A DNA stretch of 29,471 nt from a virus. The stretch covers positions 1 through 29,471 of IMG/VR virus record IMGVR_UViG_3300025699_000377; one strand, 5' to 3'. The translations under genes were made by a program, and so were the position numbers. Shown in pieces: positions 10,701 to 17,899 of the stretch. The first letter of the stretch is position 1. The number at the start of each line of letters is the position of its first letter. Under the pieces are notes generated by a model, which did not search any database, was not told the origin of the DNA, and worked only from the letters and a program-made list of their open reading frames with translations.

Positions 10701-11543
10701 AGCAAGAAACCCCGCTAGAGGAGCTGCAAGAAAATTTATTCCTTTCTTTATTGTATTAACTAGATCATCAAAAGATTTTCCGAATTGATTAAATTGGTTA
10801 GCTTGAGGATCGGATATAGCTAAGATTTTTGAGTATTTTTCTTCTGTCTGAGTAAGTACATCGTTGGCTACAGCCTGGGAGCGTTGAAAAGCATTTAAGT
10901 CATTAACATTTTTACCTATAGAATCGGCGTAAGTTTGGGTGGCGTCTTTGAGTCTTAATATAATACCAAGTTCGTCCAACAATTCCGGTTCTGCTTTTGT
11001 AACACCTCTTACTAAACGATTAAAAGAATCAGTAACATCCCTCCCAAGAACTATAGAAACGTCTTTTGCAGCTTTTCCCAAGCCTTCTAGTTGGGATGTG
11101 GTTAGTCCTGCCGCAGTACCAATTGCTGCGGCTTGTGCGGCGTCAGTAAAAGTAACCTGAGCATCAGTAGCATCTATTATATTTTTCGTAAGAGTTTTTA
11201 AAGCTATACCTGTAGAAGAGGCGTATGCTTGCTGCCCTGTTTCTAAAGTTACTAAGTTACCCGCATCTTTAAGGAATCGAAAAGCGGCGCCTACAGCAAA
11301 TACCTGGGCGGCTAAAGCAGCGTAAGCGGGAACAATACCACCCGAAATTCCTTGAGCTTGTTTTGAAAAGTTTTTGCCTGCGCCGCTGCTGGCTTGTGCT
11401 ACACCTTTTAATTGACGGTCGGCAGTCTGGGCAGATTTACCAGCTTTTTCAAGACCCGCACCGAGCTTTTTAGCGCTCTTTTCTGTAAGGCGCATAGTGC
11501 CGTTGTCGTCTACAATAATACTTACTTTTACTTCTTTAGCCAT
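7713..11543 (-). CDS. H: Tail tape measure protein
   Basis: A 1,276-residue protein, the longest complete gene in the tail cluster. It follows the G/GT chaperone pair and precedes M, so it is the tape measure that sets tail length (lambda H). The features fit: Ala/Gly/Lys-rich N-terminus, hydrophobic segments at about residues 69-90, 271-304 and 470-490 (possible membrane-active parts), long Glu/Lys/Gln coiled-coil stretches around 690-880, and a Gly-rich C-terminal region with GGIVKRPTVGLVGEGK and an Asn/Gln/Ser-rich end. At about 0.15 nm per residue, the usual tape measure scaling, the tail would be about 190 nm long. The ATG overlaps the preceding stop as TAATG. Confidence 0.95.
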   Translation of the reverse strand: MAKEVKVSIIVDDNGTMRLTEKSAKKLGAGLEKAGKSAQTADRQLKGVAQASSGAGKNFSKQAQGISGGIVPAYAALAAQVFAVGAAFRFLKDAGNLVTLETGQQAYASSTGIALKTLTKNIIDATDAQVTFTDAAQAAAIGTAAGLTTSQLEGLGKAAKDVSIVLGRDVTDSFNRLVRGVTKAEPELLDELGIILRLKDATQTYADSIGKNVNDLNAFQRSQAVANDVLTQTEEKYSKILAISDPQANQFNQFGKSFDDLVNTIKKGINFLAAPLAGFLAMNPFASLLLAAPLLKGFLNLIIPQISEFSTGAIQGLDGIGDSVKELQRNLKVDAIELGALKGDTETAKLLLDDAGKSAVKLGEKYKIPFIGLQKLKNEGNIAGRTLKTAIKQATEGTGKFAGQTLEVRRKFINAFKDMEIAQTILAGKSAVAAKQVSNFWVSAYARIKLAAVSFASTAISWTSKLVKFTGAAISRFLPFIGALTLAFEFIPDSVKRFINSFLGIRSVEKDVKKLLEKVESLNDEYTAFAKTQRALGSDLDDNYSVSLKTLSAVGQLVKSLSITDEKDLLKNYNEELKFLATSTANVAAVADKAQKALNEAFGSEYFDTGAADNKNIDTLKEYIKQRLESITVTELQGDSVERYREQLELVNNTLDRGTELSGKQIKDLLRARTNFEELTSEVDSYKKSLEDLGPRMTKTLNDLVPSNPLKDLIDDFDTIETAIFSINKGQQNFVALTKKGEELLLNIGVQERKILLNELIKNDLIERRLELEQRIAMDKIIREKQFIAASLYSSKRQLIQQKSVQTQLNLEDDILRKKQSISLILDNIAAKGEKLTKGQIDTLSLEQAQIELLEKQLETIKKQEESAYKLGMALKNGLETGLETNIYDLLIGDETSFKDAILKSASTAAKTAAKELAGQITDSIMGSVFGKKETEEEKRNRKLLETFQSGGEDVKQKIIEAFSQAQSNFAAFEKDPNSGTFGTTKLQEETALVKKVENIDGLNSTKVLETATKSSVSLKSSDRGNTVDNPVYVHVVNFPVAMGGGMGVNADGPNSIAAKGSLGSVIGGMGVNSKPEKKYTRDNGEEIVQEWSSDVSASVASIENLNRIQAERTEEAMSTSLESSKELSKGAFSLNNLPSLLMSVLGGGGFNVGDIIGGIFGAAAGGIMPGGVTGYANGGIVKRPTVGLVGEGKMNEAVVPLPDGKAIPVNMGSGMGQNNNVTVNVSMDGQGNSQSESNSDGQMGANMGKLIAGAVQDELQRQKRPGGILSPYGAA

Positions 11544-12369
11544 TATCCTTGCACATTATGGGTGTACTGTTTTCCACCGCTTTTGGCTTTACGTTCTTCA
11601 GCCTTTCTCTTCTTTTCCATTTTTTCGTTCAATTGCTGAACTCTAAAATACTCGATTCTCGAAATAAAGAATACTACAGTCTTCTTATCTTCTATACCAA
11701 ACAGGTTCAAGAAAAAATCTATGCTAGACCATTCTTTGCCCATGTAACTTCCGGACATACCTTCCCATCTATCAGGCATATAGTTAAAAATTAAAAAAGC
11801 ATACTGAACGTCTTCAGGGAAAACGTCCATAGATACAGGCATTCTGGCAGGATCTGGCTCTGTTCCGAGTTGCTCGCACATAGCCAAATATTTTTCAGTG
11901 GATAATTCACCCTCTTGAGAAATACTTTTTTCTACAAGTCGGAGGCACTCTTCGACTTGTTTTTCGTAAAATTTTCAAGGTCACCTAAGGTATCTGATAC
12001 CCAAGTGTCAAAAGAGCCGGAGTTCTTCATAAGAATCTCTGCCTCTTCTAGGGAGTACGGTAATTCTTGGTCCGGGTCCATGCCTTCAGTATCTACTAAT
12101 AGAAGCTCTTCTAAATAAGATAACTTTAAGCCTGTCCAGCCTTTAATTACAGCTTTTACATATTCAGTAAGAAACTTATCGTCATCGATAATTTCTTCTG
12201 CTTGGTGTGTTGAACGATTGAATTTCTTTGAGACACATTTCTTGCGGAGTGCAAGTAGCTCTTCTCGTGCTAGGTAACATAAATCAACAGAAAAACCATT
12301 CATGCCCGGAAAATCAATCGAAACGGTCATGGATGGCTTCATTAAACTTTTTAAAGAAATATCGCTCAT
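11543..12369 (-). CDS. GT: Frameshifted tail assembly chaperone, GT-like (-1 programmed frameshift)
   Basis: Predicted fusion made by a -1 frameshift at 11974-11968. Codons 12369-11968 are read in the G frame (134 residues). Reading then resumes at 11968 in the -1 frame and continues to the TAA at 11545-11543 (141 residues), giving 275 residues against 279 for lambda gpGT. The -1 frame opens just upstream of the slippery site and gives LENF-YEKQVEECLRLV across the junction. The T part ends with a Lys/Glu-rich stretch (EKMEKKRKAEERKAK). Without frameshifting, the T frame could start only at a TTG at 11887, and no Shine-Dalgarno was evident there. The T domain should contact the tape measure protein encoded next. 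Confidence 0.88.
11932..12369 (-). CDS. G: Tail assembly chaperone, G-like (unshifted product)
   Basis: A 145-residue acidic protein between the major tail protein and the tape measure gene, the position of lambda G (140 residues). In lambda, gpG and its frameshifted form gpGT coat the tape measure protein and recruit tube subunits; both are absent from the finished tail. No enzyme motif is visible, as expected. The ATG at 12369 has AGGA about 10 nt upstream and sits about 54 nt downstream of a predicted promoter start. The last eleven codons lie downstream of a slippery heptamer (11974-11968) and would be replaced in the shifted product. Sequence similarity is weak in this family, so the call rests on position, size and the frameshift signal. 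Confidence 0.87.
   Translation of the reverse strand: MSDISLKSLMKPSMTVSIDFPGMNGFSVDLCYLAREELLALRKKCVSKKFNRSTHQAEEIIDDDKFLTEYVKAVIKGWTGLKLSYLEELLLVDTEGMDPDQELPYSLEEAEILMKNSGSFDTWVSDTLGDLENFTKNKSKSASDL
11934..11974 (-). promoter_or_regulatory. -1 programmed ribosomal frameshift signal (slippery site plus stem-loop)
   Basis: On the minus strand the heptamer A AAT TTT (11974-11968) is in the G reading frame and fits the X XXY YYZ rule. Seven nt downstream begins a perfect inverted repeat: ACAAGTCG (11960-11953) and CGACTTGT (11941-11934) around an 11-nt loop. This 8-bp stem sits at the classical distance for a stimulatory hairpin, and the G stop codon starts at its base. A second, poorer slippery candidate, G AAA AAC (11965-11959), overlaps the start of the stem. 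Confidence 0.85.
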
Positions 12370-12398
12370 AGTATAAAAATCCTAATTTAATTAAAGAA

Positions 12399-12417
12399 GG
12401 GGGAGTAGAACTCCCCC
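12399..12417 (-). terminator. GC-rich hairpin in the G leader: intrinsic terminator or attenuator
   Basis: Minus-strand stem GGGGGAG / CTCCCCC (7 bp, 5-nt loop) followed by TTCTTTAATT, a moderate U-rich tail. It lies downstream of the major tail protein gene, so it could end readthrough transcription. It is also about 6 nt downstream of the predicted start of the 12435 promoter, so it would sit at the 5' end of the G/tape-measure transcript, as an attenuator or an mRNA-protecting hairpin. Confidence 0.7.
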
Positions 12418-12429
12418 GTAGATTTAATA

Positions 12430-12458
12430 ATTATACTAAAGCGACTTCGAAAAGTCAA
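12430..12458 (-). promoter_or_regulatory. Sigma70-type promoter for the tail operon (G to J)
   Basis: -35 TTGACT at 12458-12453, 17-bp spacer, -10 TATAAT at 12435-12430, minus strand, between the major tail protein stop (12475) and the G-like gene. An A-rich block lies directly upstream of the -35, as in the other four promoters of this window. The predicted transcription start is near 12423. Confidence 0.83.
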
Positions 12459-12474
12459 GATTTATTTTTTTCTA

Positions 12475-13812
12475 TTACGCCGCTGTATAGACGATAGTTG
12501 CTTCATTTTGAGCGTCAATGTTTCCACCTGATGCTTGCCCATGAAACGCAATATCAAGAGTAAGCAAATCTTCTACGTTAACAACAGGAATCTCTAAGTG
12601 AGCTGTAGGTAAAGAGAATTTTAGGGCTGGTGCAGAAACACCACCAATATTGATATCCAGGGCAAAAACATTTCGTACTGTGTCACTATCAGACACTAAG
12701 TCTGCGAACAACTCTCCTGATTTACTGTTAGCAGTATCGTTATCTAAGTAACAAGTCAGATTTCCAGAAATTGAACGAGTTCCAGTAATATTACCTAAAG
12801 GCTTATTTACTTGACCTAATTCTTCAGGAGTAAGATAAGAAATATTATTCTCGAAGTTAATAGAACCTCCAGTGAGGACAATTACGTATCTGTCAGAAAC
12901 GGCACTAGTAACTACTACCGCCTCAGCTCCAGAGGTCGAACTTTCAAGATTGCCGGAAAGAGTAATAGCTTGTCCTAATATGCTATCTACCGTCTGGCTA
13001 GATGTAACGACTCCTGCAACAAAAATTGTGTCTCCAACCTTTAATTCACTAATATCTCCGAGAACATTTAATACAGCTTGACCTGAAGCATTTACACCAT
13101 CTACTGTTACGCCTGTTACAATATCAGTATCTGGAGAACCAATTAATTTATCGGTTCGAACCAGGTCAACGGTAGAAATACGATTACGAATAAAGTTGGA
13201 CGTCGAGTCAATTCCTGTAGTAATACTTGGAACTGCAAGTGTAGTCCCTTCATCAGAAAGCTCAGAACCAAACCCAGACCACTGAATAGTAGCAATTCCA
13301 TCAATGTCAAAATCAATTGTAACTGAATTTACAGCAGCCTTTGTAATTTTGTATACTTGGTTAGTTCCGCCAGTAGGTTTGAACATAAAGTAAATTTCAT
13401 ACCCTTCTCCCATAGAAGGAATGTCACTATTCGTAAGGTCAAAGGTATTAGTAGTCGCAGTTACTGCATTAACATCACTAATAGAACCAGCAAATTCGCC
13501 CGTGTTCGCAGTAAACGAAGTAGCTCCGGTATACATAGCCCATAAAGCTTCTTCTATACAACGCGCTTGATCTGGGCTTGGTTCTGTGTCTAAAGTAGGA
13601 CGAGCATAAGTACTAAAACTCCATTCTACGGGTGCTAAAGAATCATTAAAAAGCAAACGTCCACGTCTTGAGGTTGCTCCCGCTTCACTTACTGTAATTT
13701 CGGAAGCGTTAATTGCTTGCGAAAAAGAAAAACCATCAAGTACAGGTACTTCCCAAATATCATCGTTAAGTTTGATTGCGACTTGTACGTCTCTTGTAAA
13801 TTGTAATGCCAT
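12475..13812 (-). CDS. Major tail (tube) protein
   Basis: A 445-residue protein between the tail terminator and the G/GT chaperones, the place of the tail tube subunit. The N-terminus (FTRDVQVAIKLNDDIWEVPVLDGF, then SEAGATSRRGRLLFND and a WSFSTYARP motif) and the C-terminus (SLPTAHLEIPVVNVEDLLTLDIAF) look like tube-protein beta sandwiches. It is about twice the size of a simple tube protein. A Gly/Val/Asp-rich beta segment at about residues 225-300 (VGDTIFVAGVV, GQAITLSGNL) appears inserted and may project from the tail surface. The ATG at 13812 has GGAG about 9 nt upstream. A small hairpin lies just upstream and a promoter just downstream. Confidence 0.88.
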   Translation of the reverse strand: MALQFTRDVQVAIKLNDDIWEVPVLDGFSFSQAINASEITVSEAGATSRRGRLLFNDSLAPVEWSFSTYARPTLDTEPSPDQARCIEEALWAMYTGATSFTANTGEFAGSISDVNAVTATTNTFDLTNSDIPSMGEGYEIYFMFKPTGGTNQVYKITKAAVNSVTIDFDIDGIATIQWSGFGSELSDEGTTLAVPSITTGIDSTSNFIRNRISTVDLVRTDKLIGSPDTDIVTGVTVDGVNASGQAVLNVLGDISELKVGDTIFVAGVVTSSQTVDSILGQAITLSGNLESSTSGAEAVVVTSAVSDRYVIVLTGGSINFENNISYLTPEELGQVNKPLGNITGTRSISGNLTCYLDNDTANSKSGELFADLVSDSDTVRNVFALDINIGGVSAPALKFSLPTAHLEIPVVNVEDLLTLDIAFHGQASGGNIDAQNEATIVYTAA

Positions 13813-13825
13813 TTTTATTTCTCCA

Positions 13826-13841
13826 AAGAGATTACTCTCTT
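13826..13841 (-). other. Small hairpin in the leader of the major tail protein gene
   Basis: A 6-bp inverted repeat, AAGAGA / TCTCTT with a 4-nt loop, immediately upstream of the Shine-Dalgarno of the major tail protein gene. It is AT-rich, lacks a U tract and is weak. It might protect or process the mRNA of a highly expressed gene, but could be chance. Confidence 0.35.
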
Positions 13842-13848
13842 CCTAACC

Positions 13849-14301
13849 TTAGTATCGAACTTCGCAAACGATTTCGCCGACGCCTAAAGGTTCTAGTGCG
13901 CCTTCATCAGTATCTAAACTTACTATTGTAAGCTGATGTACTGATTGCGCTGTTCCGTCTTGATCTGTATAGGATAATGCTGAATTATCTTCTATTACTG
14001 TTTCTATGTCTTCAAAAAGTTTTTCTAAGCCTAATACGGCATCTTCTTGTTGAACATACACTCTCAATGTCAGAGTCATAAATCTATCTTTATAGCCACC
14101 ACCCTGATACTGTCTAGTTTCTGCTCCTGCACTACAATGTACTGCAGGAAAATCTTGTACTTCGTCCCAGAACAATAGTTTTGGTTCTACGTTATTATAT
14201 AAGTTTGTTCTGTATGGAAAGTTTCCATTAATTAATTTTAATTTTACTACGAGAGCCTGAACAATTGCCATTCTTCGTGACGTATAGTCTCTGGTTGCCA
14301 T
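13849..14301 (-). CDS. Tail terminator / tail-to-head joining protein
   Basis: A 150-residue protein directly before the major tail protein gene, where siphoviruses encode the tail terminator that caps the tube and docks it to the head. The composition fits this fold: an N-terminal helix (RRMAIVQALVVKLKLI), a beta segment (DRFMTLTLRVYVQQED), a helix (LGLEKLFEDIETVIEDN) and a C-terminal beta strand (VGEIVCEVRY). The ATG at 14301 overlaps the upstream stop as TAATG, with GGAG six nt upstream. No catalytic motif is seen. The call comes from size, secondary-structure pattern and position. Confidence 0.75.
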   Translation of the reverse strand: MATRDYTSRRMAIVQALVVKLKLINGNFPYRTNLYNNVEPKLLFWDEVQDFPAVHCSAGAETRQYQGGGYKDRFMTLTLRVYVQQEDAVLGLEKLFEDIETVIEDNSALSYTDQDGTAQSVHQLTIVSLDTDEGALEPLGVGEIVCEVRY

Positions 14302-15788
14302 TACATTCTCCTAGTAAAAAATCTTCCTACTAATTGTTCCGATGCGATTTCTCTTATAGATCTATCAATAAGTTTTCTTGGGTCTCTTTGAGCACTTGCC
14401 CAGGGCGTTTTTCCTTTACCCATCTCAAAAATTTGATAAGGGCTCTTATCATAAGTATATCCTACACTCGGAAACCCTTTAGCAGTAGTACTTATGTCTG
14501 TAATTCTAACGCTACTTGCAAAAGCCCCGCTTCTATTCTCTAATGCGGGTGCTCCCATGTTTTTACGAACTTCTGCAGGTAGTTTAGCATTGAGTATAGC
14601 CTGAAGTCTTAATAAGTTAGAGCGAGGAGCACTATTCTTTTTAGTTGCTGCGCCTTTATTCGACATTGCCGAAGCCGCTATAGCTAAAGTACTACCACTG
14701 CTTTTAGTTCGTTTTTTAGTATTAGGTTGTCCAACTTTAGATTTATCAGACTTTCTTTTCTGTACTTTTTCTCTAGTTGCTTTAACTCTAAAATTCTTAT
14801 TTTGTGCTCCTACGACCGCGTCTATTATTTGATTTGTTGTTAATCGAGCTACTTTCTCTGCAGGAGGCATACTTGCAGCCTTACTTGCAAAGTCTTCAGC
14901 ATTTTCAAATAAAATTTCTGCTATCTCTCGTTCTACTTCTTCTCGAAGATTCTTCCAATCATAGCTTTCAGAACCTGGTATATTATCTGCAGAACTACCT
15001 ATAGTGCCGTATACTACAATATCTTTTCTATAGTCTGCTGCGAGTTGCTTTTCTTTACTCTTCCAAGTAACTTCCAGATTTCGCAACATATTTATAATTA
15101 CATTTGTACCAGCTTCTCTTGCTTCAGCAGTGGATACATCCATAAGCAGATTAGCATTTTTTAAAGACCTATCAATATTTTTTTCTATTACACTATCTGA
15201 AGCTCCTGAACCTCTCAAAGATTTAGGCCCTTTTTGGTCGTTCTCTCTTACAGCTTCCCCACTTACAGTATTCCCTAGAATTCTTAGAGTTTCGGTACCA
15301 ACGGTCTCTTTACCTAAGTGTAAAAACTGGGTTGCTCTTGTAAAGGAGTCATTGAACTTTGTCTTTTTTCCTTTAAGAAGCTTTTTGAATCCAGTTCGTA
15401 TTTTAGGTAGAGCTAGCTCAAATATAGGAGTCTTTAGTTGCTTCTCCCGTAATCTGGGTTGATATATATAAATATAAGTAGGGTACTTTTTAACTATATC
15501 ACCCTTACTCTTCTTGTATTTAGTTAAGTATCTATTATAAGTATACTTAGCAACCTTCTTTAAAAAACTCATCACTCTAGGATTTTCTAGTAGATTTTCT
15601 TCCGAAGCCTCTGATTTACTCATAGAAATAGCAAAGTTATTGACTATAGTTTTTTCTATATCTTCGTACAATATTTTATGTACGTGAGGCGCGTTTGCGG
15701 CGGAGTATCTTCTAGCTATTAAGTCGAAGCGTTTTACATTTCTATTTAGAGAACTTCGAATAATACCATCTACAATAGCCTTGCTCAT
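14301..15788 (-). CDS. Large neck or head-completion protein of unknown family
   Basis: A 495-residue Lys/Arg-rich protein between the head-tail adaptor and the tail terminator. That interval normally holds one to three small neck genes (stopper, tail completion). The last hundred or so residues (SGAFASSVRITDI, SPYQIFEMGKGKTPWA, RDPRKLIDRSIREIA) resemble HK97 gp10-type tail-completion proteins. The N-terminal 380 residues are helical and basic, with a Lys/Ser-rich linker near residues 340-390, and I do not recognise them. A stopper role may be folded into this protein. Its ATG overlaps the adaptor stop as ATGA. Function is inferred from position and the C-terminus only. Confidence 0.6.
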   Translation of the reverse strand: MSKAIVDGIIRSSLNRNVKRFDLIARRYSAANAPHVHKILYEDIEKTIVNNFAISMSKSEASEENLLENPRVMSFLKKVAKYTYNRYLTKYKKSKGDIVKKYPTYIYIYQPRLREKQLKTPIFELALPKIRTGFKKLLKGKKTKFNDSFTRATQFLHLGKETVGTETLRILGNTVSGEAVRENDQKGPKSLRGSGASDSVIEKNIDRSLKNANLLMDVSTAEAREAGTNVIINMLRNLEVTWKSKEKQLAADYRKDIVVYGTIGSSADNIPGSESYDWKNLREEVEREIAEILFENAEDFASKAASMPPAEKVARLTTNQIIDAVVGAQNKNFRVKATREKVQKRKSDKSKVGQPNTKKRTKSSGSTLAIAASAMSNKGAATKKNSAPRSNLLRLQAILNAKLPAEVRKNMGAPALENRSGAFASSVRITDISTTAKGFPSVGYTYDKSPYQIFEMGKGKTPWASAQRDPRKLIDRSIREIASEQLVGRFFTRRM

Positions 15789-16396
15789 TGTATCCTATAC
15801 ATGTCTAAAACTCTGCGAATATGGTCTGGGAATCCTGGGTCGTATCGTATAGAGGATGAACCGGAACCTTCACGAGTTGCTGAGCCAATGCTCTGTCTGT
15901 CTTTGTGTTCGTTTAAATGGTAGTAAGTGATAATATCAGCTACTGCCAGTTGTAAATCTGTGGGTAGAGTTGTATACCCCGCTAAATAGGTTACTTTGAC
16001 CGACCCTACACCACGAGGCCAGTTTTTATATGCACCGCTTTCTTGCGTTCTAAAAATAGAGTCAGAAACTTGATCTAAATACCACGAATATTCTGGTGGA
16101 GTTCCCCCACCGCTAGTAAATAATTCCGTGTATGCAGTAGATTGTCCTACTCTTTCATAAACATTTGTAATACTAATCACTGGGCTGTACTTTAATTGAA
16201 CAGTATACGTATCCCACTGAATATCAAAAAATTCAGTATATCCGGGGCTACTAGCATAGGTGTCGAACTCACTGTTGCAATAGGTTCGGACAAGCTTACT
16301 TACACTCGTAATTAGCGTCTCGAACTTTTCGTCAAACTGTGTAGAGTTTATCCCTTCCAGTAGTTTATAATCGTCTAATGTAATTAAATCAGCCAT
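15785..16396 (-). CDS. Head-tail connector (adaptor), gp6-like
   Basis: A 203-residue protein just after the capsid gene, matching phage gp6-like adaptor proteins that form a ring under the portal. The N-terminus ITLDDYKLLEGI followed by a helix with LITSVSKLVRTYCNSEF is typical, as are the central beta segment VQLKYSPVISITNVYE, the motif VGSVKVTYLAGYTTLPTDLQLAVADI, and the C-terminal LDMYR end. ATG at 16396 is preferred over the in-frame TTG at 16408, because the adaptor family motif begins right after this Met. It is separated from the capsid gene by 54 bp that hold a strong hairpin. Confidence 0.85.
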   Translation of the reverse strand: MADLITLDDYKLLEGINSTQFDEKFETLITSVSKLVRTYCNSEFDTYASSPGYTEFFDIQWDTYTVQLKYSPVISITNVYERVGQSTAYTELFTSGGGTPPEYSWYLDQVSDSIFRTQESGAYKNWPRGVGSVKVTYLAGYTTLPTDLQLAVADIITYYHLNEHKDRQSIGSATREGSGSSSIRYDPGFPDHIRRVLDMYRIQ

Positions 16397-16414
16397 TTGT
16401 TTTCCCAAAAGGCT

Positions 16415-16436
16415 TGGGAAGCCCGAAGGCTTCCCA
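16415..16436 (-). terminator. UUCG-loop hairpin after the capsid gene (partial terminator or mRNA stabiliser)
   Basis: Minus strand: TGGGAAGCC-TTCG-GGCTTCCCA, a perfect 9-bp stem with a very stable UUCG tetraloop, 15 nt after the capsid stop. Only a short broken U tract (CCTTTT) follows, so termination would be partial. It could lower expression of the neck genes relative to capsid and protect the 3' end of capsid mRNA. Confidence 0.7.
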
Positions 16437-16450
16437 TCCTAAGTAACATC

Positions 16451-17899
16451 TTACCACTTATGTGCAACAACTTGACCCGCTGAAGCATAGGCGCCAGTTT
16501 TGAAGAGATTATCAAAACCACGACGTTGCGTAGCGACAAGGACACGATGCTGGTTAGCGACTTCATAGTCAGACTCAACAGTAACACCGCGTAGTACAGG
16601 TACTACGAAGTTACGAGTATTGACAGCAAGACCCCAGAACTTACCTGCGGCTTTTCCGCCTTGGAATTCATCGCATACAATTACAGGAGACCCATATACC
16701 GATCCAATTTGACCTGTAGTACGAGTACCGACTTCTCCCAACTCATTTGCTTTTTGGAAATCCATGTCATCAAGCAAATCATAGTAAGCGTCTAAAGAAA
16801 TAATATATCTTACGTCTTCAGGACGACGACCGTATTTACCCATAGCTTGACGCATATTCAACATTTGAGCAGCCGTAGCTGTGTAATCAAAAGGAGAAAC
16901 GTCGTCTGTGTCAAGAACACCAGAACCCGTTACTGCAGCTTCTGCCAGCACTGCTTGCTGAACTAGACCTGTCTGGCCTCCAGTATTAACAGCATCAGTA
17001 TGACCTGCGTAAAGCAGTGAATGTTCAATTGCTCGTGCATGTGATCGTACCATCGCTTCACGAATTAAAGGAAGAATAGGCATAATCGCATCTTCTTCAG
17101 TTTCATTAGCAAGGTAAGAACGAGAAATTAAGCGGGCTGCTGTAATAACAGTACTGCCCATCCCCAGACCGGGGTAAGGCGAACCTGCAGCATCATCACG
17201 ACCTTCTAAATTACCATTTGGAAATGAACCTGTAGCGCCACCAGTAGCATCGTTAGCGGACCACTCTGCATACCCTGCGTCAGGCATGGTAGGAATTACC
17301 ATAGAAGCAGAATTCATTTGAATCTTACGGAACAAAGGATCGAGAACAAGCTCGAGCTCAATGTCACGCTCAATTGCAGTTGATACAGTTGACTCAAAGT
17401 CAGCTGTAGCACTGGTAGGAACAGTAACACCAGCATTAGTGTTCACTTTTTCCAAAATAGAACGGCCGAAACGAGTTCCTTCCATCCCTTTACTAGTAAC
17501 TACACCAAGAATATGTGCGTTTACCATGTCTTCTTCTGATACGGATGATTTCTCATTACGATCAGCGAATACACGCTTTGACTGTTGAATCTTTTCGATT
17601 TCAGCAGCTTTCTCTTTCAATTCATTTTGCAATGAACCAATGATTTCGGCGTGGTTGGCATCTTTTTCAGCCATTTTAGCTGATACGTCAGCCATTAAAC
17701 GTTCTGCACCACTAGATACAGCGGTTGCAATTTGAGCTTCTTGTGCAGACTTCTGAGCTTCGGCTTCGGCAGCAGCTTTTTGTTCTGCTTCCAATCGCGT
17801 TTTCTCTTCTGACTTGCGTTCAGCTTCTTTCATTGCCATTGCAGTTGCGGTCTTTTCGACAGCAGCAGCCACAATCGCATCAATATCGATATCACTCAT
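16451..17899 (-). CDS. Internal-start product: scaffold plus major capsid protein without protease
   Basis: Within the fused gene, Met205 (ATG at 17899-17897) is preceded by a strong Shine-Dalgarno, AGGAG at 17910-17906, with a 6-nt spacer. Starting there gives a 482-residue protein, MSDIDIDAIVAAAVEKT..., that begins exactly at the coiled-coil scaffold and ends with the capsid domain. This matches the stoichiometric need of about 415 capsid copies for few proteases in a T=7 head. An in-frame internal start also makes the scaffold within the lambda C gene (Nu3). The product itself is an inference. Confidence 0.75.
   Translation of the reverse strand: MSDIDIDAIVAAAVEKTATAMAMKEAERKSEEKTRLEAEQKAAAEAEAQKSAQEAQIATAVSSGAERLMADVSAKMAEKDANHAEIIGSLQNELKEKAAEIEKIQQSKRVFADRNEKSSVSEEDMVNAHILGVVTSKGMEGTRFGRSILEKVNTNAGVTVPTSATADFESTVSTAIERDIELELVLDPLFRKIQMNSASMVIPTMPDAGYAEWSANDATGGATGSFPNGNLEGRDDAAGSPYPGLGMGSTVITAARLISRSYLANETEEDAIMPILPLIREAMVRSHARAIEHSLLYAGHTDAVNTGGQTGLVQQAVLAEAAVTGSGVLDTDDVSPFDYTATAAQMLNMRQAMGKYGRRPEDVRYIISLDAYYDLLDDMDFQKANELGEVGTRTTGQIGSVYGSPVIVCDEFQGGKAAGKFWGLAVNTRNFVVPVLRGVTVESDYEVANQHRVLVATQRRGFDNLFKTGAYASAGQVVAHKW

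Noticed and set aside
11543-11887. T-like frame as an independent gene from a TTG at 11887
   Set aside because: No Shine-Dalgarno was evident there, and the frame is open upstream exactly to the slippery heptamer; a frameshift extension of G explains it better.
16384-16587. 67-codon minus-strand frame at the end of the capsid gene
   Set aside because: Shadow in another frame of the capsid gene, spanning its stop and the hairpin; no ribosome binding site.
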